This document shows, one piece after another, positions 1 through 7,733 of a stretch of 15,591 nucleotides of DNA. Within the stretch, counting starts at the first letter, position 1; every line of letters begins with the position of its first letter. Origin of the DNA: CAZJJK01 sp964546285 (GTDB lineage: Bacteria > Spirochaetota > Spirochaetia > Treponematales > Breznakiellaceae); NCBI GenBank assembly GCA_964546285.1, contig CAZJJK010000079.1:1-15591 (forward strand). The letters are read 5' to 3'. The notes beneath the pieces were generated by a model. The model was not told the origin of the DNA. It searched no databases and worked only from the letters and a program-made list of their open reading frames with translations. Made by a program: the position numbers and the translations under genes.

Positions 1-1
1 C

Positions 2-472
2 TTCTACGCCTTCAATATGAACCAGTCGGTCAACATCGCCATGGGCTGCGACATCAAAGTCGAGAAGATGTTCGGCGATGGCTCGACTCCCCTGGTCGTC
101 TGGAGTGGCTCGACCATATCCAACGGATGGATTTATACGAACAATGAGAGATACCGAGAGGGGAGCCTTACTCTTTCGGTACCAAACTTCTCGGCAAAGC
201 TCGACTCATCGAAGGAATGGATCAGGATAAGCTACGTGGCCTGGTCGAGACGCGATGTAAACGGCGATGGGTCCGACGACTTCGATTACTATAATACAAA
301 CCAGTACAAGGACTACAAATTCGATACGAGCAGCCGGGCATGGGTGTGTAGCTCCACAAGGGGTGCGGGCGACAACTGGCGCATCGGACCCGACAACGCC
401 ATCAATTGGTGGGGAGGAGGAGTGATCCGCGTTGACGGAGACATCGACTTCCAAACCTATTCGCATGACTGA
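2..472 (+). CDS. C-terminal part of an unrecognised protein, probably extracytoplasmic (5' end outside window)
   Basis: The reading frame is open from base 2 and ends at TGA 470-472, so only the last 156 codons are seen; an ATG at 17 is internal and there is no ribosome site before it. The product is rich in Trp, Tyr, Ser, Asn and Gly and poor in Lys, with alternating hydrophobic and polar stretches that suggest beta structure, as in surface or secreted proteins. A segment reading DVNGDGSDDFD resembles a calcium-binding DxNxDG loop, as found in dockerin/EF-hand-like or FG-GAP-type repeats. The tail is Trp/Gly-rich (NWWGGGVIRVDGD). I do not recognise the family. Codons favour C-ending Asp, Ile and Phe more than the genes to the right, which could mean different expression or origin. 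That it is a real gene is fairly sure; its function is unknown. Confidence 0.6.
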   Translation, partial: FYAFNMNQSVNIAMGCDIKVEKMFGDGSTPLVVWSGSTISNGWIYTNNERYREGSLTLSVPNFSAKLDSSKEWIRISYVAWSRRDVNGDGSDDFDYYNTNQYKDYKFDTSSRAWVCSSTRGAGDNWRIGPDNAINWWGGGVIRVDGDIDFQTYSHD

Positions 473-738
473 GACAGCCTGTCATAGTCTATACCAGCGC
501 CTCGACGCGGATTGGGGTACTGGATCTCGCTTTCCCCACCGAGGACATCAACGAAGAACCCCGGGGCAAGCCACGGTGTATGGAAAGCCGCCTTCCAATC
601 AACGACGAATAAAGTCCGTAAATCGGTCCTCGGAAACAGAATTTTAGAAGGCCTTTCTTAACCAGCCCACGGCCTGTGAAATTCCCTTTATAGCGTACCT
701 GAAATCCTAGCTGTCCACCGGTTTTTCGCGCTCGCGTC
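473..738. other. Intergenic stretch with no supported gene
   Basis: There are short open frames on both strands, but none has a ribosome site or a recognisable protein pattern. GC content rises towards the right end, where the sequence runs into the first copy of the 178-bp repeat. It may be decayed coding DNA or part of a larger repeat family, but the sequence does not show which. Confidence 0.4.
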
Positions 739-916
739 CGGGCTCCGGCGTCCTGCCCTCGCCCTCCAGCCCGCCTCAGGCGTTCTCGGCGCGTCCAGCG
801 CCTCGCGCTCGCTCCCGCTCGCGACACGCCTTCGGTTCAAGTCCTCTTCGCCGCTTATAAAAAAAATAAACCCGGCCTTTTGGCCGGGCTTATTTTTCTG
901 CGGCGAAGAGGACTTG
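739..916. repeat. 178-bp direct repeat, copy 1, ending in a tRNA-derived inverted repeat
   Basis: This is the first of two apparently identical 178-bp copies, offset by 183 bp and separated by the five bases 917-921. The left part (739-837) is very GC-rich. The right part (838-916) is a long inverted repeat with 17-nt arms at 838-854 and 900-916, enclosing a CCCGGCC/GGCCGGG hairpin. The arms match the 3' end of the tRNA-Leu at 1082-1163: the left arm in the plus direction and the right arm in the same direction as the gene. The right arm stops after 17 nt and no tRNA body follows, so this is a tRNA-end fragment, not a gene. Confidence 0.9.
859..888 (-). terminator. Orphan copy of the tRNA-Leu terminator hairpin
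   Basis: A 7-bp all-GC stem (871-877 with 882-888) and a TTTT/AAAA loop are followed on the minus strand by a run of T with one A. The plus strand also has a T run after the stem, so it could work in both directions. No gene precedes it on the minus strand except the duplicated tRNA fragment, so it is a by-product of the repeat. Confidence 0.6.
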
Positions 917-921
917 GCTTT

Positions 922-1099
922 CGGGCTCCGGCGTCCTGCCCTCGCCCTCCAGCCCGCCTCAGGCGTTCTCGGCGCGTCCAGCGCCTCGCGCTCGCTCCCG
1001 CTCGCGACACGCCTTCGGTTCAAGTCCTCTTCGCCGCTTATAAAAAAAATAAACCCGGCCTTTTGGCCGGGCTTATTTTTCTGCGGCGAAGAGGACTTG
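922..1099. repeat. 178-bp direct repeat, copy 2, running into the intact tRNA-Leu gene
   Basis: The second copy of the 739-916 unit. Here the right arm of the inverted repeat is the real 3' end of the tRNA-Leu gene, and the arms extend to 21 nt (1017-1037 and 1083-1103). The left arm, read on the plus strand, is the T-arm and 3' acceptor strand (GGTTCAAGTCCTCTTCGCCG, then C). The repeat boundary therefore falls inside the tRNA gene at 1099. Confidence 0.9.
1042..1071 (-). terminator. Intrinsic terminator of tRNA-Leu
   Basis: On the minus strand, ten bases after the tRNA discriminator base, there is a CCCGGCC-AAAA-GGCCGGG hairpin (1054-1071) followed by TTTATTTTTTTT. This is a textbook rho-independent terminator placed to end the single-gene tRNA transcript. 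Confidence 0.85.
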
Positions 1100-1163
1100 A
1101 ACCTCCATACCTCTCGGCACCAGCACCTCAAGCTGGCGTGTCTACCAATTCCACCATCGCCGC
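1082..1163 (-). tRNA. tRNA-Leu (anticodon GAG)
   Basis: Read on the minus strand, the gene starts GCGGCGATGGTGGAATTGGT and ends TTCGCCGC plus discriminator A. The acceptor stem GCGGCGA pairs with TCGCCGC (1083-1089). The D-loop contains TTGGTAGAC. The anticodon arm is CCAGC-TTGAGGT-GCTGG, giving anticodon GAG, which reads CUC/CUU Leu codons. A long class II variable arm (TGCCGAGAGGTATG region) fits Leu, and the T-arm contains GGTTCAAGTCC. CCA is not encoded, so it must be added by CCA-adding enzyme. The gene is followed at once by a terminator and preceded by a strong promoter. Confidence 0.95.
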
Positions 1164-1177
1164 GTTATTACCTGGGC

Positions 1178-1206
1178 ATAGTACAAATAAGGCCTTTTTC
1201 TGTCAA
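1178..1206 (-). promoter_or_regulatory. Sigma-70 promoter of tRNA-Leu
   Basis: The minus strand reads TTGACA (1201-1206), a 17-bp spacer, then TACTAT (1178-1183). The predicted start lies around 1171, a few bases before the tRNA 5' end at 1163. The perfect -35 box and ideal spacing fit a stable-RNA promoter. Confidence 0.8.
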
Positions 1207-1255
1207 GAGAATTGAACGACCGCGCTCAAACCGACTTAGCCATACGACGGCAAAT

Positions 1256-1296
1256 TACTTTACCCCGACCGCTGATTGGTCGATCATAGTAAAGTA
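1256..1296 (+). promoter_or_regulatory. Possible promoter and overlapping dyad upstream of the ankyrin gene
   Basis: A candidate promoter is TTTACC (1259-1264), a 17-bp spacer, then GATCAT (1282-1287); the boxes are only moderate matches. It lies within an inverted repeat: TACTTTAC (1256-1263) with GTAAAGTA (1289-1296), and an inner CGACC/GGTCG pair (1266-1270, 1278-1282). The dyad could be an operator or an RNA structure. Confidence is low. Confidence 0.3.
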
Positions 1297-1340
1297 GAGA
1301 TGAAAGCGTTACCGGTCGTGTTACAACATGCGGCTGGAAC

Positions 1341-4190
1341 ATGGGAAGGGATATGAAACGAATCACAGTAGCTTTCGCCATTATCATAAGCGCTTCGGTC
1401 TTACTCTCCTCGTGTAAGACCACACCTAAACCGGAAGCGCCGGAAACCGAAACGCTTATAGCGTCTACTGAACCTAAAGACGAGTTGACTACCTTACTGG
1501 AAAGCGGACAAACGGAAAAAGTCCGAGAGCTATTCAAAACAAGGGTAGACACCAATAGCAAAAACGCCAGGGGAGAAACGCCGCTTCATCTGGTGGTTAA
1601 TAGAGGCGAAGCTGATTTAGCCGCGTTTTTAATCGCGGCGGGCTCAAAAGTAGACGAAAAGGACGCTGAGGGGCGGACAGCCCTGGAAATCGCCTGCGTC
1701 AACCGAGACGCCAAAACCGCCGCCGTTCTCAGCTCGGCAGGCGCCGATATCTTTCTGGCTGGCAGTGACGACAAAACGCCTGTTGATTACGCTCTAGGAA
1801 GTCTCGGACTATTGGACGCGATACTAAATAAGTCCAATATCGATTCTCAAAACGCCCAGGGAAAAACGATACTCCATCTCGCCGCTGAGCGGGGCGATAT
1901 GACTAAGATCGATGTTATACTAAAGAAGGGCGCGAAACCCTCACTCCGCGACAACAATGGCCGAACAGCGCTTGACGCCGCGTATAGCGACCCCAGCAGC
2001 GAAAGTCATGCCGCGGCGGCTGAACGACTAATTCTTTCCGGCGCTCATTCGGACAACAAGCAATTCGCCTACTTCGCGCCAGCCGTCCGCAGTTCTAATT
2101 ACAATGTCCGTTTTGATGACGGCTTTGCTCCCTTGCATTTCGCGTCCCGCGAGAATCACACCGGTTTTATGCAATTCATGATCTCCCGGCGGGCGGATGT
2201 AAACGCTAAGAATTCATCCGGCGCCCCGCCCCTTCACGAGGCGGTTCGCGAGGGGAATTTGGACGCGGTTAAAATTCTTATCGAAGAAGGAGCCGAAATA
2301 AACGCGCGTGACGCTAAAGGCAATTCCGCCATGCATTTAGTTATGCCTTTGGAAAGTCGTCTCGCGATAGTAAAATATCTTATCGGTAAGGGTGCCGATC
2401 CAAACATAAAAGACGATCACGGTGAGGCTCCGTTGCATGTGGCTATATCGCTGGATCTTGGAAGCGATTTTGTCGAAACGTTATTAATCGACGATGGCAT
2501 AAGTATAGATAGATCGGTGGTTAAGAAAATAGCCGATCCAAATTTACGTAATACTACCGGAAAAACGCCGCTCCATACGGCGGTAGAACGAGAGCGGCCG
2601 GTGTATATTCCGGCGCTTCTCTCCGCTAAAGCCGATATTTTCGCCACTGACAACTCCGGTCTTACGCCCTTTGTTCTCGCGCTTGGGAAGGGGCTTTCTA
2701 TCCTTGACGCCCTCATAACAAGGGATACCGTCAGTTCCAGCGATAATATGGGCAACACCTTACTTCACGCCGCGGTTAACGCCAAAGCCGATACGAGAAC
2801 CGTAAATATGATTCTTGAGGCGGGCGGCGACGTAAAAGCCCGCAATAAAAGCGGGGACACCCCACTCCATCTCGCCGTCCGCTATGACCTTAAAGAAGTC
2901 GGCTCCTTGTTGATCCAACAGGGCAGCGACATTTTTACCGTCAATTCTTCCGGCGAAAGTCCCTTGTATTTAGCGGCGCACGAGGCGTCCGGCTTACGCG
3001 AATGGATCTTAAATACGACAACATTGGATGCCAGGGACGGTTTGGGCAATGGAATCATCCATTACGCCGCTAAATGGAAACTTGATTCTCTGATAGCGAG
3101 TTTAGTGGAACGCGGCGCGACAGCCGATCTTAAGAACGCTAATGGCGAAACACCCCTATTTGAGGCGGTGAAAACTAATTCGCCTTCCACCATAGCGGCG
3201 TTGTTAGCCGCTGGCGCCATGCCTTCGGTCCGCGATATCCTTGGCAATACGGCCCTACACGCGGCCGTACGCTGGAATGCCGAGACGGCGGCGGAGGCTC
3301 TTATAGCGGGAAATATCGATGTAAACGCGCGAAATTTATCGGGAAAAACGCCCTTACATGACGCCGTTCGTTTGGGCATGATCGATCTTGAAAAACGCTT
3401 GATCGCTTCTGGTGCCGATGTGGAAGCTCGTGACCTTAACGGCGCGACGGTAATGATGGAATCCGTCAGCTCCGGTCTTTCGGCCACGGTTGAACGCTTA
3501 ATTGATTATGGAGCTAATCCGGAAACCCGTAATAGCCGGGGTGATACGCCGCTCCATATCGCGGTGCTTTCCGGCCGTAAAGATATCGCCACCCTACTAT
3601 TAAGCCAAGGCGTTTCCATACACGCCAAGAACGCGCTTGGACAAAGTCCTTTCCGAGAAGCTTTGGCTTCAGGCAGTATTATGATCAATGCCCTTTTAAC
3701 AAAGGACCGCGTTAATGAAAGCGATGATGACGGAAAATCTCCGCTCCATATCGCTATAGAACACGGTGTCAGTTTGGAAAATCTGCGCGCTATTATCGCC
3801 GCCGGCGCTCGGGTCAATGATTTGGATTCTCTAGGGCGAACGCCGCTTCGTATGGCTATTGACGCGAAAGAATATGCCTTAGCGCGCGCTTTGATTGACG
3901 CGGGATCAGATTTATTCGCCTCAGCCTATGACGGCGAATCACCAGCTACGCTAGCCCTGGCTAACGGCTCCAGCGTTTTGAAAAGTCTCCTTTCGGAAAC
4001 AGCCGTAAAAACGCAAGACACGATTGGGAACACGGTCCTACACTACGCCTCTTACCGCAACGACGCCGCTGTCGTTAAACAGCTATTAGATATTGGCGCT
4101 CTTAAAGCTCAGAAGAATGTCGCTGGGGAAACCGCCTATGATCTGGCTGTTCGTTGGGGTAAAGAAGAAAACGCGAAATTGCTTAAATAG
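1341..4190 (+). CDS. Large ankyrin-repeat lipoprotein
   Basis: This 949-residue protein has a lipoprotein signal: a basic start (MKR at 5-7), a hydrophobic core, then the lipobox LSSC with Cys25, so it is probably a lipid-anchored protein facing the periplasm or cell surface. After a short Pro/Glu-rich linker, nearly the whole rest (about 70-945) is ankyrin repeats. I count about 26 units by the G-x-TPLH position, for example at 78, 174, 361, 505, 635, 734 and 896. Two longer spacings (207-261 and 361-407) hold inserted or decayed repeats. Such solenoids bind proteins; the partner cannot be inferred. The start is uncertain: ATG 1341 has no clear ribosome site, while ATG 1353 has GGAAGG only 3 nt upstream, and both keep the signal peptide. 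It is alone on its strand and converges on the next gene. Treponema pallidum has a large ankyrin protein that may be the counterpart (from memory). Confidence 0.9.
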   Translation: MGRDMKRITVAFAIIISASVLLSSCKTTPKPEAPETETLIASTEPKDELTTLLESGQTEKVRELFKTRVDTNSKNARGETPLHLVVNRGEADLAAFLIAAGSKVDEKDAEGRTALEIACVNRDAKTAAVLSSAGADIFLAGSDDKTPVDYALGSLGLLDAILNKSNIDSQNAQGKTILHLAAERGDMTKIDVILKKGAKPSLRDNNGRTALDAAYSDPSSESHAAAAERLILSGAHSDNKQFAYFAPAVRSSNYNVRFDDGFAPLHFASRENHTGFMQFMISRRADVNAKNSSGAPPLHEAVREGNLDAVKILIEEGAEINARDAKGNSAMHLVMPLESRLAIVKYLIGKGADPNIKDDHGEAPLHVAISLDLGSDFVETLLIDDGISIDRSVVKKIADPNLRNTTGKTPLHTAVERERPVYIPALLSAKADIFATDNSGLTPFVLALGKGLSILDALITRDTVSSSDNMGNTLLHAAVNAKADTRTVNMILEAGGDVKARNKSGDTPLHLAVRYDLKEVGSLLIQQGSDIFTVNSSGESPLYLAAHEASGLREWILNTTTLDARDGLGNGIIHYAAKWKLDSLIASLVERGATADLKNANGETPLFEAVKTNSPSTIAALLAAGAMPSVRDILGNTALHAAVRWNAETAAEALIAGNIDVNARNLSGKTPLHDAVRLGMIDLEKRLIASGADVEARDLNGATVMMESVSSGLSATVERLIDYGANPETRNSRGDTPLHIAVLSGRKDIATLLLSQGVSIHAKNALGQSPFREALASGSIMINALLTKDRVNESDDDGKSPLHIAIEHGVSLENLRAIIAAGARVNDLDSLGRTPLRMAIDAKEYALARALIDAGSDLFASAYDGESPATLALANGSSVLKSLLSETAVKTQDTIGNTVLHYASYRNDAAVVKQLLDIGALKAQKNVAGETAYDLAVRWGKEENAKLLK

Positions 4191-5169
4191 ATCCAGCGGC
4201 GTCCGCTTTTTCAGCCTGATCGCGATGAACGGACGCCGCTAGACTCCAATGGTATAAATCGCTCTTATAAAAACCTGAATCAAGCGCTATTTTTTCAGCT
4301 CCACGACTACCGAATAGAGCTTCGCCACCACGGCGCGCTAGTTTTTTCAATTTTTTTGTAAACTCCGATTCAGCGCTCTCGCTTTCATCTTCCAGCTCCG
4401 TATCAATCCCCGCATCATTAAACCATTCCCCGCGATTAAAGGGACTTTCATGAAGCGCCAAAGCGTAATCGCTATAACGCTCATCGCGTCCCTTTTTACC
4501 GGGCGGCCCCCATAATTCCTCAAGCTCATATTGCACCATATCCGCGTTATCAAAAGCCTGATGATTATAAGCCGCTAAGTATTTATAACATAGTCTGGCC
4601 GCCTTAATAAAACGATCGCGATTATCGATACGTGAATAGTGTGGCTTTAGCCGAGGATCAATCCATATTTCGTTCAGTAAATCCGGTTTGAGGAGAGCCG
4701 CGGCATGTCCAACTGGCGGTATTGGATCGTTTGGGTAAAATTGGTTAAACGAATCCAGTGAGGCGCAAAATCCGGCATGCGCCCAGCTATCGGCGTAGGC
4801 ATGCAAGGCTACGCCGATCCTGTATAGATCCCTCGTCTTAAGGGCGTTTATCAGCAAAGCCTTAACCCTGGGTGAATTTGGCGTAACCACGCCACGGTTA
4901 ACACGTCCGTCCAATCTCATCCGCGAGGCCAAGGCCGCGTCGCCAGGCACAAAGTGGAAAGCGCCGCGAATAGCGTTGCCCTCCGCTGAAACAGTAAACG
5001 CTTGAGTGGCTGGTATAGCGATAGAACCGCGCGGCCCTATTACGGGAATAGCGATGGTCCTTTCATCAACTAACTGCGAGGCATGGGCTATCTTTCTGGC
5101 GCTTTCCGCTTCTATGCCGGCTCGACGCGCGATAAAGAGGATTATCCAATAATGGAATTCAATATTCAC
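4183..5169 (-). CDS. DUF6765-like protein, possible metal-dependent hydrolase fold
   Basis: This 328-residue protein starts at GTG 5167-5169, with AAGGG on the minus strand about 7 nt upstream. The N-terminus (MNIEFHYWIILFIARRAGIE, then a HASQLVDE stretch) and the central ALHAYADSWAHAGF segment (about 121-134) match my memory of DUF6765 proteins, an uncharacterised alpha-helical family. Spaced His/Asp residues (H6, H29, D35, H72, H123, D126, H131, H155) recall the zinc sites of phospholipase C/S1-P1 nuclease folds, which is an inference. There is no signal peptide, so it is probably cytoplasmic. An acidic Ser/Glu stretch (about 256-269) precedes a basic C-terminal part. It is the last gene of the recN operon, 54 nt after its upstream neighbour, and its stop overlaps the end of the convergent ankyrin gene by 8 bp. 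No terminator is seen between them. Confidence 0.75.
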   Translation of the reverse strand: MNIEFHYWIILFIARRAGIEAESARKIAHASQLVDERTIAIPVIGPRGSIAIPATQAFTVSAEGNAIRGAFHFVPGDAALASRMRLDGRVNRGVVTPNSPRVKALLINALKTRDLYRIGVALHAYADSWAHAGFCASLDSFNQFYPNDPIPPVGHAAALLKPDLLNEIWIDPRLKPHYSRIDNRDRFIKAARLCYKYLAAYNHQAFDNADMVQYELEELWGPPGKKGRDERYSDYALALHESPFNRGEWFNDAGIDTELEDESESAESEFTKKLKKLARRGGEALFGSRGAEKIALDSGFYKSDLYHWSLAASVHRDQAEKADAAGSI

Positions 5170-5223
5170 CGACTATCCCTTAGCCAACGACAGATATATT
5201 AAGCGGATACTAACGAAAATATA

Positions 5224-6033
5224 TCAAACTTTTTTTGCTTCTTCCCGTTTTTTTTGGTCAGTTTCCAGCTTTGTCGCCCAAATATCAGTCTTTTTTTTGA
5301 CGCTTTCCGCGTCGTCTCTTTCACCCATCATAAGGTGAATACGCCTTAGACTATTCAGATAGGCTATAGCTAGTTTAAAGTCGTCAAAACGATTTGTTGA
5401 AAGTTCATATTTTTCTCTATATCTATCCGCCGCTTGGGTGAGCAATTTTTTAATCAAGCGTAAATGATAAACGGTGGGCTCATAAACCGAGGATCGCGGG
5501 TCCGTGTTTGTCTGAGCGGCTTTTAGATCAAAGATATTCTTGGCGACCGCGGCGAAGCGCGCCTCCAATTCAACAAAGGTCCATTTCCACTTTGTATTGT
5601 CGCCATAGGCGTCTTCCACTAAGCGTATAGCTAGTCCTAATTTGCGTATCAAGTTATAACGCTTGGCCGCGTCAAAAGTAGCTATTTCGGCTAATTTATC
5701 CTCATAATCCGAAAAAGGAGCGTCTACCTGTTTACAGGTGGTTTCCTCAAGATAAATTATACTTTTATACAAGGCCTTTCTCGCCTCGTTTAAAGCATCC
5801 TCATTCCGCAAACCGAGCATACCGACTGAAACACCGCTCATAACGATATAATTTGACGCTAGATTAAGCATTTCCTCCGCGAGCATCAGTCTTTTATATC
5901 CCGCGCCATTGCTATCTTTTGATATAACAGTGATAAGGTTTTTTTCCCGTAATAGTATCGCGTCAATCGCTTCTTTATAAGGTTTGACTTTATTGAAGTA
6001 TGCCTGCTTTTCCTCCGAAGAGAATTTAGCCAT
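5224..6033 (-). CDS. Conserved helical hypothetical protein downstream of recN
   Basis: This 269-residue protein has no signal peptide and no membrane segment. It is rich in Lys, Ala, Glu and Leu and predicted almost entirely helical, with a lysine-rich C-terminal tail. I see no catalytic motif and do not recognise a named domain. Its place just after recN matches a conserved hypothetical gene I recall next to recN in treponemes, which supports a real, lineage-specific protein. ATG 6031-6033 is preceded by TAAGGGCG, whose TAA is the recN stop codon, so the ribosome site overlaps the end of recN and translation is probably coupled (5 nt gap). Its role is unknown; the operon gives only a weak hint of a link to DNA repair or cell maintenance. 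Confidence 0.8.
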   Translation of the reverse strand: MAKFSSEEKQAYFNKVKPYKEAIDAILLREKNLITVISKDSNGAGYKRLMLAEEMLNLASNYIVMSGVSVGMLGLRNEDALNEARKALYKSIIYLEETTCKQVDAPFSDYEDKLAEIATFDAAKRYNLIRKLGLAIRLVEDAYGDNTKWKWTFVELEARFAAVAKNIFDLKAAQTNTDPRSSVYEPTVYHLRLIKKLLTQAADRYREKYELSTNRFDDFKLAIAYLNSLRRIHLMMGERDDAESVKKKTDIWATKLETDQKKREEAKKV

Positions 6034-6038
6034 CGCCC

Positions 6039-7733
6039 TTATCCTCGTTTTCCGTAATGGGCTAACAACGCGTCAGCATGCGCCAGCGCGGCTGATCCCG
6101 CGGCGTCTCCGGCCAGCATTCTCGCAATTTCCGCGCGACGATTCCCCGCTTCAAGCCTCGTGATCGTCGTTTTCGTTCTCCCATCGGATGTTTTTTTCTC
6201 CACTACTAAATGATTATCGGCACGAACCGCGATACTGGCAAGATGGGTAACGCAAAAGATTTGTTTTGCTTGTGCCACCATCTCTAGTCTTTCGCCCACG
6301 GCGAGCGCCACTTCCCCGCCTATCCCCGCGTCAATCTCATCAAAAATAAGGGTTTCAGCGGTATCGCTGTCCGCCAGTATAGTCTTAATCGCCAACATAA
6401 TTCGCGATAACTCACCGCCGGAGGCGACCTTTGATAAATCCTTCACCGCCTCGCCAAGATTCGCGGAAATATAAAACTGAATATCCTCCGCGCCCCAAGA
6501 ACCTAGCTTCTTTACGCCATCAGCGGCGGATTTTGGCGTTACAAGCACCTCAAACCGCGCTTTTGGCATACCAAGTTCAGCTAAAACCGAACTGACTCGT
6601 TTGGCTAATAGAGCCGCCGCCTTAGTTCGTTTCTCGGATAAAAGGGCGGCGCGCTCAAGCGCCTCCCGCTCCAAGGCGCTTATGGTTTTTATCAGCTCAT
6701 TCCTGTTAGACTCGCTCTGGCTTAGCTTCTCAAGCTCGGCTATCGCCTGAGAACGATAGTCCAATATGGCTTTTTCATCCACGCCATACTTTTTTTTAAG
6801 CCTAAACAAAACCGCGAGCCGTTCCTGAATAGCGTCCAGACGTTTCGGATCAAAATTCAACTGCTCGCTATAACCACGTAGCTCATTCGCCGCGTCTTCC
6901 GCATCATAAAACAAAGCGGCAAGTCTATCCGACAAGGCCGACAGAGAAGGATCCGCTTCCTTCGCCATCGCTAAATGGTTTTTTGTCCGCCGCAGTTCAG
7001 CTAAAGCCGAGTTCTCATTTTCGTATAAACATTCTGACGCCGCGTTAACGGCTGTCGATAATTTTTCAAAAGAACCTAATTTAGCGGCCTCAGCCTCCAA
7101 GTTTTCACTTTCATCGGCCTTAATACCCGCGGCGTTTATCTCCGATATAGCGTATTCAAGCATTTCTTGTCTTAAGGCTTTATCCCTTCTCCGGGCATCG
7201 GCCTCCGCCAAAAGTCTTTTTTCCTCAGCCAAGCGCGTAAACACCAGATTGAACGCTTCCGCCTGTTCTTCGGCTCCGGCGAATCGATCCAAATAACGCC
7301 GATGATTCTCCGGTTTAAGTAAATTTTCTTGGTCTCGTTGCCCATGCATATCAAAAAGCCGTCCGGCGAAATCAATTAGTTCCGCGCGGGAAATAGCCGC
7401 TTCTTGAACATATATAGAACCACGTCCGTTTCGCCGCATAGACCGCCGGATTAAAACGCGGCCATCATCGGCTTCTAAACTATGATCAGACAGCCAAAGG
7501 CGGGCATAGCGATTATTCTCATCGATATGGACAGTGGCGGAAACTCGTGTTTCATCAGCGCCGCCCCTTATCGCGTCCGCGTCGGCTTTTGCGCCGAGTA
7601 AAAAACCTAAAGCACCGACAACGATGGATTTTCCCGCGCCAGTCTCGCCGCTTAGGACATTGAAGCCATGTTCAAACTCTACGGTCAACGTTTCTATCAA
7701 CGCGTAATCTTTGACCGATAATTCTTCAAGCAT
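6039..7733 (-). CDS. recN: DNA repair protein RecN
   Basis: RecN is an SMC-like ATPase that gathers DNA ends in recombinational repair of double-strand breaks. The 564-residue length is typical. It begins MLEELSVKDYALIE and has a Walker A GETGAGKS (29-36), a long coiled-coil region in the middle (about 150-370), an ABC signature ASGGELSRIML (437-447), Walker B LIFDEIDAGIGG (from about 462, catalytic Glu about 466) and an H-loop VTHLASIA (His about 497). All ATPase motifs are intact, so it should be active. ATG 7731-7733 lies inside the end of nadK (8-bp overlap), indicating translational coupling. The nadK-recN pairing is common in bacteria. Confidence 0.97.
   Translation of the reverse strand: MLEELSVKDYALIETLTVEFEHGFNVLSGETGAGKSIVVGALGFLLGAKADADAIRGGADETRVSATVHIDENNRYARLWLSDHSLEADDGRVLIRRSMRRNGRGSIYVQEAAISRAELIDFAGRLFDMHGQRDQENLLKPENHRRYLDRFAGAEEQAEAFNLVFTRLAEEKRLLAEADARRRDKALRQEMLEYAISEINAAGIKADESENLEAEAAKLGSFEKLSTAVNAASECLYENENSALAELRRTKNHLAMAKEADPSLSALSDRLAALFYDAEDAANELRGYSEQLNFDPKRLDAIQERLAVLFRLKKKYGVDEKAILDYRSQAIAELEKLSQSESNRNELIKTISALEREALERAALLSEKRTKAAALLAKRVSSVLAELGMPKARFEVLVTPKSAADGVKKLGSWGAEDIQFYISANLGEAVKDLSKVASGGELSRIMLAIKTILADSDTAETLIFDEIDAGIGGEVALAVGERLEMVAQAKQIFCVTHLASIAVRADNHLVVEKKTSDGRTKTTITRLEAGNRRAEIARMLAGDAAGSAALAHADALLAHYGKRG

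Noticed and set aside
432..827. Open frames of 71 (plus) and 112 (minus) codons in the left gap
   Set aside because: No ribosome sites, no recognisable family, and the minus one extends into the repeat.
835..854. A second tRNA gene on the plus strand (T-arm and acceptor end match)
   Set aside because: Only the last 21 nt of a tRNA are present; upstream GC-rich sequence has no D-arm, anticodon arm or matching 5' acceptor strand.
739..1099. CRISPR array
   Set aside because: Only two units of 178 bp with a 5-bp gap; no short repeats, regular spacers or cas genes.
688..1131. Minus-strand open frame of 147 codons with an internal repeat
   Set aside because: It is a reading of the 178-bp direct repeats and of the tRNA-Leu 3' end and terminator; it overlaps a tRNA gene and has no ribosome site or protein-like composition.
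880..1297. Plus-strand open frames of 111 and 127 codons across the repeats
   Set aside because: They run through the repeat, terminator and antisense of the tRNA gene; the repeated peptide is a by-product of repeated DNA.
2417..3817. Several minus-strand open frames of about 100-140 codons inside the ankyrin gene
   Set aside because: They are antisense shadows of a clear ankyrin-repeat coding sequence and repeat in step with it.
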